Shown here in pieces: positions 14,991 to 20,083 of a stretch of 20,083 nt of DNA (position 1 is the stretch's first letter; each line of letters opens with the position of its first letter). The stretch spans positions 1-20,083 of IMG/VR virus record IMGVR_UViG_3300014501_001251. The stretch is one strand, 5' to 3'. The stretch is from a virus. The translations under genes were made by a program, and so were the position numbers. The notes beneath the pieces were generated by a model. The model made no database searches. It was not told where the DNA came from and worked only from the letters and a program-made list of their open reading frames with translations.

Positions 14991-15560
14991 ATGCCCAACC
15001 CCACCTCCCAATTCGAGATGTTTGAGGCCTTCGACCCCATGGTCGCTCGCGCGCCGAAGCTCGAACTGCCCTTCCAGCGCACCCAGGAGATCAGCTCCGA
15101 GCGCACCGCGGCGATCCTCGGCGTGTCGATGATGACGGTGCTGCGCATGCTCGATAAGAAACTCCTCCGCGCCTATCGCGCCAGCAAGCAACGTTCTCCC
15201 TGGCGCATCGAATACGCCTCGGTCGTCGAGTACTGCGACCGCCTCCGCGTCCAGTACTGCATCTCCGACAAGCGCGTCGGCCTGGGCGGTTCGCGGCGCC
15301 GCTACCGCGATCGCGAGCTCCTGCCCTTCCCGCTCGATCAGACCATCGACATCGCCGAGGTGCGCGAGCGCCTGCAGTGCACCCACAATGTCGCCGTCCA
15401 TCTCATCGAGAGCGGAAGCCTCGTCGGCTACCAGGTCCTCTTCGAGCGGCCGGGCTCCGCCTGGCGCATCCACGCTCCTTCGCTCGACCGCTATCTCGCT
15501 TCGCTCCACGTCGCCGCGGGTAAAAGCACAAGCTCGCGCCCAGCCTCACCTTCGAGCTAG
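14991..15560 (+). CDS. Protein with two excisionase/MerR-type HTH domains
   Basis: In this 189-residue protein, residues 33-86 form a MerR/excisionase-like winged helix (ISSERTAAILGVSMMTVLRM, then LLRAYR, WRIEYASVVEYCDRL). Residues 118-172 repeat the same plan (IDIAEVRERLQCTHNVAVHL, GSLVGYQV, AWRIHAPSLDRYLASL). A basic loop lies between them. Two such domains in tandem would bind a two-site DNA target, as excisionases and phage architectural proteins do. It is the last small gene before the second fibre. An architectural role in transposition or control of the fibre gene are both possible. Confidence 0.7.
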   Translation: MPNPTSQFEMFEAFDPMVARAPKLELPFQRTQEISSERTAAILGVSMMTVLRMLDKKLLRAYRASKQRSPWRIEYASVVEYCDRLRVQYCISDKRVGLGGSRRRYRDRELLPFPLDQTIDIAEVRERLQCTHNVAVHLIESGSLVGYQVLFERPGSAWRIHAPSLDRYLASLHVAAGKSTSSRPASPSS

Positions 15561-15590
15561 ATTTCCTCGCCGCTGCTCGACACTGCCATC

Positions 15591-17945
15591 ATGCGATCGC
15601 TCCGCAGCCTTCTATCTGTTCTCGTCGCCGTCGCTCTGCTGTCTCTCCCCTCTGCTGCACAGAACACTACCAACGTCACCCTCGCCCATCTCCTCGCCGG
15701 CGGCGTGGCCGTCCCCCACGCCACGGTCTGCGCCGAAGCTGCCGACGGCAGCACCAACCCCATCAGCGTATCCTCCACCGGCTGGGGGCTTCTCCTCAAG
15801 GACTACCCGCTCTGCGGCACCGTCGTGAACGGCGCGATGGCCGGCGGCCTCAATGTTCCCGACGCCGCGCACACCACCTCCGCCGCCGCCATCCTCTACA
15901 ACTTCCGCATCCAGGTCACCAACGCAGGCGGCATCCCGTCCGGTCCCGCGATCTTCCTCAAGGGCGTTCCCAACGTCACCGGCCCCACCTTCGCGCTCGA
16001 CACCTACACCCCCACCGTCTCCGTCACTATCCCGCCCACCGGCATCGTCTACACCAGCGGCACGCCGACGAGCTGCACCAGCCCTTCCATCGTCATCGAC
16101 CAGACCGCGGCCGCGGCCTTCATGTGCATCGACGGCACCTTGACCGGCCTCGCGATCGCGGGCAGCGTGGCCACCGCGACCTACGCGACCACCGCCGGGT
16201 ATGCGGCGACCGCCGGATCCGCCGCCTCCGCAACCTCCGCGACGAGCGCGACCACGGCGACCACCGCCACCAACGCGACCAACGCCACCTATGCGACGAC
16301 AGCAGGCAGCGCCGCCACGGCCACCACCGCGACCTCGGCGGCAACCGCAACCACGGCGACCTCCGCCACCACGGCAGCGACAGCCACCGCGCTGGCGGCC
16401 GCGCCCACGGGATGCCCGGCCGGCGAAGTCTCCAACACCTTCGACGCCCAGGGCAACGCCACCAACTGCTTCACCCCTGCGGGCTCGGCTGGCGCAGTCA
16501 CCAGCGTGAATTTGAGTGTACCGTCGCGACAGACGGCGACCGGCGGAGGCGCGGGCGCAGTGGCGTTGGCCGTCACCGACAACGCCCAGTCCCCCAACAC
16601 CTTCTTACGCGGACCGGCCTCGGGCAGCAGCCCCGGAACTCCTTTCTACGGCGGCCTCGTCCCCTCCGACATCACGTTCACCCTCAACCAGAGCACCGAC
16701 GGCGAAGCCGCCACCGCCGCCGCACTCGCAGCCACACCAGTGCTATGCCCGACAGGACAGTCGCCCACCGGAATCCTTCCCAATGGAAACGCCACCGGCT
16801 GCGCTTCAATCACAGCGTCGATTACATCGATTACATCCCTGACCGGTGACGTCACGGCCAGCGGCCCCGGATCGGCAACAGCTACACTGGCCACCGTCAA
16901 CACCTCTCCCGGAACTTGCGGGGACAGCACCCACATCTGCCAGGTCACCACCAACGCCAAGGGCTTGACCACGGGGCAGTCTGCAATCGCCATCGCGGGC
17001 GTAACTCCGGCGGTCCTGCGCGGCTCCAATCAGGCCACCAGCGGCGCCACCAGCGGCGTCACCAGTCTGACGGTCGCATTTCCCGCGGGATCGAGCGTCG
17101 GCGACTTAGCCATCATCTTCAGCGGGAGCATCTGCAGCTTCACCGTTCCTACAGGTTGGACAAACCTCTCGCTCGCCAATGGGTTACTCTTCGGCTCGTT
17201 CGGAGCAAGTAAGATCCTGACCAGTGGTGACATCGCCACCGGAAGCGTCACGGTGACTTATACGACCTATGGCGGCAGCGCCTATGACGCTACTTTGGAT
17301 GACGTGGTTTTTGTAGGTCCAACCGGCGGCATCCGGGAAATTGAAACGCAATTCAACTCCGGAACGAGTAGCTATACCCTAACTACAAGTAGTTCTGTTC
17401 TAGCTACCGACGTTGCTCTTTATTTCTCTTACGCCAGGGCCAACACTAGTCTTAGTATTGTTCCCGCCTCCGGCAGCGCAACGACTCTTGATCTCGCTTA
17501 TACCACCGGCCTCACCGGCAGCGGCATGTTAGTCGCGGACCAGGCCATGCCCGGAGGAGCCTTCACCGTCACCTACAATTTTCCAGGCGGCGGCGAGGGC
17601 CTCACCTACACCCAGATCATCGTCGAGGGCGTCGGCGTTCTCTCAAATGCGAATGCCGGCTTCCAGGTGAGCGGGACAACTTTCGCCGCGTCCGGCTGCT
17701 CCAATACCACCCTCGTCGGCGGATCGACAGGAGGCTCTTTCTACTCCGGGACAACCGGCACCTGCACGGTCACCGTCACCATGGGGAATGCGGTGACAGC
17801 GGCTCATGGATGGGCCTGTTTCCCGCACGATCTGACGACCCCCGCGGACGCGATCAACGAGACCGCGACGACCACCACAACGGTGACCTTTTCCGGCACC
17901 ACGGCCAGCGGCGATGTCATCAATTTTGGCTGCATGGCCTACTGA
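15591..17945 (+). CDS. Secreted tail-fibre-type surface protein with Ala-Thr stalk
   Basis: This 784-residue protein begins with a Sec signal peptide (hydrophobic 7-20, cleavage after SAA at about 23). Residues 25-185 match the N-terminal domain of the 9824 gene product (ILYNF.I, VPNVTGP.FALDTYTP, then FMCIDGTL). A stalk of Ala/Thr repeats (about 190-269, with YATTAG and TNATNAT) replaces the collagen stalk. Residues 416-467 (SLTGDVTASGPGSAT, NAKGLTTGQSA) are a classic phage tail-fibre repeat. A beta-sandwich head occupies 470-682 and a Cys-containing Thr-rich tip 690-784 (VTVTMGNAV, HGWACF). No clear ribosome binding site is seen upstream of the ATG. It is likely exported; the ligand is unknown. 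Confidence 0.8.
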   Translation: MRSLRSLLSVLVAVALLSLPSAAQNTTNVTLAHLLAGGVAVPHATVCAEAADGSTNPISVSSTGWGLLLKDYPLCGTVVNGAMAGGLNVPDAAHTTSAAAILYNFRIQVTNAGGIPSGPAIFLKGVPNVTGPTFALDTYTPTVSVTIPPTGIVYTSGTPTSCTSPSIVIDQTAAAAFMCIDGTLTGLAIAGSVATATYATTAGYAATAGSAASATSATSATTATTATNATNATYATTAGSAATATTATSAATATTATSATTAATATALAAAPTGCPAGEVSNTFDAQGNATNCFTPAGSAGAVTSVNLSVPSRQTATGGGAGAVALAVTDNAQSPNTFLRGPASGSSPGTPFYGGLVPSDITFTLNQSTDGEAATAAALAATPVLCPTGQSPTGILPNGNATGCASITASITSITSLTGDVTASGPGSATATLATVNTSPGTCGDSTHICQVTTNAKGLTTGQSAIAIAGVTPAVLRGSNQATSGATSGVTSLTVAFPAGSSVGDLAIIFSGSICSFTVPTGWTNLSLANGLLFGSFGASKILTSGDIATGSVTVTYTTYGGSAYDATLDDVVFVGPTGGIREIETQFNSGTSSYTLTTSSSVLATDVALYFSYARANTSLSIVPASGSATTLDLAYTTGLTGSGMLVADQAMPGGAFTVTYNFPGGGEGLTYTQIIVEGVGVLSNANAGFQVSGTTFAASGCSNTTLVGGSTGGSFYSGTTGTCTVTVTMGNAVTAAHGWACFPHDLTTPADAINETATTTTTVTFSGTTASGDVINFGCMAY
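16158..16397 (+). repeat. Ala-Thr repeat stalk
   Basis: About 80 codons are dominated by GCN-ACN pairs, encoding YATTAGSAATA-type repeats. This low-complexity stretch is common in fibrous phage tail proteins and marks the shaft between the shared N-terminal domain and the head. Confidence 0.8.
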
Positions 17946-18311
17946 TTTTCGCCCGCGCCACGAGGGATCTGCTATGGTTTTCCGTATCATCCTAAATTGG
18001 CGATTTCACCCGCGTAGTGCAACCCTTCGATGCCCCTCAACCCCGCGTGAATAAAGGATTTTGTGGAATGGGGGAGAGTGATGAAAGTCCAACCAGTCTA
18101 ATTTGCACTAATTGCACTTGTTGAAACGGAAACCCTGAAACGGAAATCAATAACTTAGCGGCGCGGTTTTGCACTTTTGCACTGGCACTCTAATTTATCT
18201 CCTGTAGCCGTCTCAGTCGCCAAATCGAGCTTTTGACCTCAAAATAGCCCCAAATCCCGCGAATTCCCGCCTCCGCCCGCCGTTTCCCGTCACTCCAGTT
18301 TATCTCCTGTA
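17946..18311. other. Non-coding, repeat-rich candidate right end of the element
   Basis: No convincing gene occurs here. TTGCACT occurs at 18103, 18112, 18169 and 18177 and once inverted at 18016-18022. TGAAACGGAAA occurs at 18122-18132 and 18136-18146. A 21-bp repeat (19 of 21 identical, core TTTATCTCCTGTA) occurs at 18186-18206 and 18291-18311. Clustered direct repeats of this kind are expected at Mu-type ends, where several transposase monomers bind, and Mu end sites also contain TTTATC. Base composition is lower in GC than in the flanking genes. The exact cut point (a terminal CA) cannot be fixed without the left end. No terminator with a T-run was seen after the fibre gene. Confidence 0.5.
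18186..18311 (+). repeat. Pair of 21-bp direct repeats, candidate transposase-binding sites
   Basis: Copies at 18186-18206 and 18291-18311 read CACTC, three variable bases, then TTTATCTCCTGTA. They are in the same orientation, 105 bp apart, with two mismatches. They lie at the transition from element to chromosomal flank, where Mu carries its R1-R3 sites. Confidence 0.55.
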
Positions 18312-18667
18312 CTCACACGTAAGCGGCATACCGCCCTGCGCCTTCAATGCGCTATACTCAGCGGCAAAGGCACAGGGCTTATGAAATCTCTCCCCGGCAT
18401 CGCCGCAAACCGGACCCACAGAAGCGAACGCCCGGAGTGCTGCTCCAAACAGCACCAGATGCCGCGCCGGCATCTCCGCGTCCTCCCGAGCCTCACGCGT
18501 CCCAATCTCTTCTCCGGCGACTAGCTCTCTCCACCAGCCGGCGAACTCCCGCCCAGCGCACCGTTCTCCTTCGTCCACTCGCAATCTCCCCATCCGGGCG
18601 AGTGCAGCCCACGGGACGACCGACAGAACGGCCCTCCACGCACCGCTGCCTCCAAGGAGAGAGACCC
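18312..18667 (+). other. Leader region of the aminotransferase gene
   Basis: About 356 bp separate the repeat region from the aminotransferase start. The in-frame upstream extension of that gene reads as Arg/Pro/Ser-rich non-protein-like sequence and is not counted. TATACT at 18353-18358 could be a -10 box but no matching -35 was found. A small hairpin (GTGCTG at 18437-18442, CAGCAC at 18450-18455) is present. AAGGAGA at 18654-18660 is the ribosome binding site for the gene at 18668. Confidence 0.4.
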
Positions 18668-20083
18668 ATGAGCACCGTGACGCAAGACCGCATCAAAGAG
18701 CACGCCCAGAACGAGACCCGCACCGCCGAAGCCGCTCAAAACCTCGCCCAGTACGGCCCCAAACTGAAGACGGCGCTCCCCGGCCCTAACGCGCGGAAGA
18801 TCGTCGCCGCCGACGACCGTCTCATGTCCCCCAGCTACACCCGCAGCTACCCCCTTGTCGCCAAAACTGGCCGCGGCGTCCGCGTCACCGACGTCGACGG
18901 TAACGAGTTCTTGGACTTCGCCGCTGGCATCGCCGTCACCTCCACCGGCCATTGTCATCCCGAGGTCGTCAAGGCCATTCAAGATCAGGCCGCCGAACTC
19001 ATCCACATGTCCGGCACCGACTTCTATTACGAGGGCATGACCATTCTGGCCGAGCGCCTCTCCGCCATCGCCCCCATGCCCGGCCCGCACAAGTTCCTCT
19101 ATGGAAACTCGGGCGCCGAGGCCGTCGAGTGCGCCCTCAAGCTCGCCCGCTACCACACTGGCCGCCAGAACATCATCAGCTTCTTCGGAGCCTTCCACGG
19201 CCGCACCATGGGCGCGCTCTCGCTGACAGCCTCCAAGCCCCAGCAGAAGCGCCGTTTCGCTCCCTTCATGCCCGGCGTCCACCATGTCCCCTACCCCTAT
19301 GCCTATCGCGGCTGTCCCGACGGCGCGCCCGCCCAGCAGGAGGCCTTCGCCCTCAGCTGCGCCCGCTACATCGAAGACAAGCTCTTCAAGACCATCCTCC
19401 CGCCCGAAGAGGTCGCCGCCATCATCCTCGAACCCATCCAGGGCGAGGGTGGCTACGTCGTCGCGCCAACCAACTTCCTACAGGAGATCCGCCGCGTCTG
19501 CGACCGTCACGGCATCCTCCTCATCGCCGACGAGGTCCAGGCCGGCTCCGGCCGCACGGGCAAGTGGTGGTCCATTGAGCACTCGGGCGTCCAGCCCGAC
19601 ATCGTTACCATCGCCAAGGGCATCGCGTCCGGCATGCCGCTGGGCATCTGCATGTCGAAGGCGGAGATCATGGATTGGGTTCCCGGCTCCCACGCCAGCA
19701 CCTTCGGCGGCAACCCCGTCTGCATCGCCTCCGCGCTCGCCACCATGGACATCATCCAGCGAGAGGGCCTCGAAAACGCCACCACCGTCGGCGAAGCCAT
19801 GCTGACCCGCCTGCGCCCCTGGGTCGCCAAACACCCCACTGTAGGCGACGTTCGCGGCCGAGGTCTGATGATCGGCATCGAGATCGTCAAAGACCAGAAG
19901 AGCCGCACCCCCGTCGGCCCCATGCGTGACAAGATCGTCGACCTGGCCTTCGAGCGCGGCCTCCTCATCCTCGGCTGCGGCGAAACCAGCATCCGCCTCT
20001 GCCCACCCCTCATCGTCAACCAGCACGAAGCCGACATCGCCCTCGACATCCTTGAGGAGTGCATCACCGTAGCCGCTCAGTAA
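18668..20083 (+). CDS. Class III PLP-dependent aminotransferase (acetylornithine/GABA type)
   Basis: This 471-residue cytoplasmic enzyme starts at ATG 18668, 7 bp after AAGGAGA, and ends at the last base of the window. Family motifs are in order: D78-G-N-E-F-LDFAAGIAV, STGHCHP (92-98), NSGAEA (147-152) for phosphate binding, FHGRT (176-180), EPIQGEGG (255-262), LLIADEVQAGSGRTG (D288 contacts the pyridine nitrogen), and TIAKGIASGMPLG, where K317 should form the Schiff base. STFGGNP (344-350) follows. It moves an amino group between an omega-amino donor and 2-oxoglutarate. GabT-like and acetylornithine-type substrates cannot be told apart from motifs. It is probably native chromosome next to the insertion. 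Confidence 0.92.
   Translation: MSTVTQDRIKEHAQNETRTAEAAQNLAQYGPKLKTALPGPNARKIVAADDRLMSPSYTRSYPLVAKTGRGVRVTDVDGNEFLDFAAGIAVTSTGHCHPEVVKAIQDQAAELIHMSGTDFYYEGMTILAERLSAIAPMPGPHKFLYGNSGAEAVECALKLARYHTGRQNIISFFGAFHGRTMGALSLTASKPQQKRRFAPFMPGVHHVPYPYAYRGCPDGAPAQQEAFALSCARYIEDKLFKTILPPEEVAAIILEPIQGEGGYVVAPTNFLQEIRRVCDRHGILLIADEVQAGSGRTGKWWSIEHSGVQPDIVTIAKGIASGMPLGICMSKAEIMDWVPGSHASTFGGNPVCIASALATMDIIQREGLENATTVGEAMLTRLRPWVAKHPTVGDVRGRGLMIGIEIVKDQKSRTPVGPMRDKIVDLAFERGLLILGCGETSIRLCPPLIVNQHEADIALDILEECITVAAQ

Larger units (their letters stand above)
1..18311. mobile_element. Mu-type transposable prophage or prophage-derived element (left end outside window)
   Basis: The order is leftward repressor, divergent operator, Cro/Ner-like gene, small early genes, DDE transposase, ATPase and then many small genes. 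This is the layout of the Mu and B3 transposable phages. Everything from 1684 to 17945 is on the plus strand with almost no spacing. The right boundary is put at a repeat-rich non-coding stretch ending near 18311, after which a metabolic gene begins. The left boundary is not visible, so terminal repeats and target-site duplications could not be compared. No head, tail-tube, baseplate, packaging or lysis gene was recognised. Whether it is a defective prophage, a satellite or a domesticated transposon is not decided by the sequence. Confidence 0.75.

Noticed and set aside
18347-18667. Aminotransferase starting at 18347
   Set aside because: The upstream extension is Arg/Pro/Ser-rich and unlike the family, while 18668 has a well-spaced AAGGAGA site.

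Overview
The window is GC-rich, densely packed DNA. It looks like most of a Mu-type transposable prophage or prophage-derived element, followed by one chromosomal metabolic gene. The host is probably an Acidobacteriota soil bacterium of the Terriglobia type. That is an inference from gene style, the GC-rich codon use and the large Ser/Thr/Ala-rich secreted proteins; no ribosomal or other taxonomic marker is present.

Layout. (1) 1-1640, minus strand: a three-gene leftward operon of an S24/LexA-like repressor, a TIR-domain protein and a small two-helix membrane protein. (2) 1641-1683: a divergent control region with a near-perfect 22-bp palindrome next to a TTGACA box. (3) 1684-6784, plus strand: a chain of genes linked by 1-4 bp overlaps, comprising a Cro/Ner-like regulator, two paralogous early proteins, an unknown protein, a MuA-type DDE transposase (D275, D346, E400), a MuB-type ATPase and a one-helix membrane protein. 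(4) 6781-9576: small phage-type accessory genes, several with zinc-binding cysteine clusters, one a winged-helix protein preceded by a perfect 10-bp-stem hairpin. (5) 9579-13379: a lipoprotein, a 955-aa secreted collagen-like fibre with three Trp-rich binding modules, and a secreted beta-rich protein. (6) 13393-15560: more small phage-type genes, including a DUF1599-like protein, a possible GemA relative and a two-domain excisionase-like protein. (7) 15591-17945: a second secreted fibre-like protein sharing its N-terminal domain with the 955-aa fibre. (8) 17946-18311: a repeat-rich non-coding stretch that is the best candidate for the right end of the element. (9) 18668-20083: a class III PLP aminotransferase, probably the chromosomal flank.

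How it fits together. The repressor, operator, Cro, transposase and ATPase form a Mu-like lysogeny and replicative-transposition module. No terminase, portal, capsid, tail tube, baseplate, holin or endolysin gene was recognised between the transposition genes and the flank. The late part instead carries two large proteins built from tail-fibre-type modules, each behind a convincing Sec signal peptide. A TIR effector sits in the lysogenically expressed operon. The element therefore looks like a Mu-type transposon whose visible cargo is cell-surface fibres and a probable defence or exclusion gene. It may be a decayed prophage, a satellite or a domesticated element. The left end lies outside the window, so missing virion genes cannot be excluded there.
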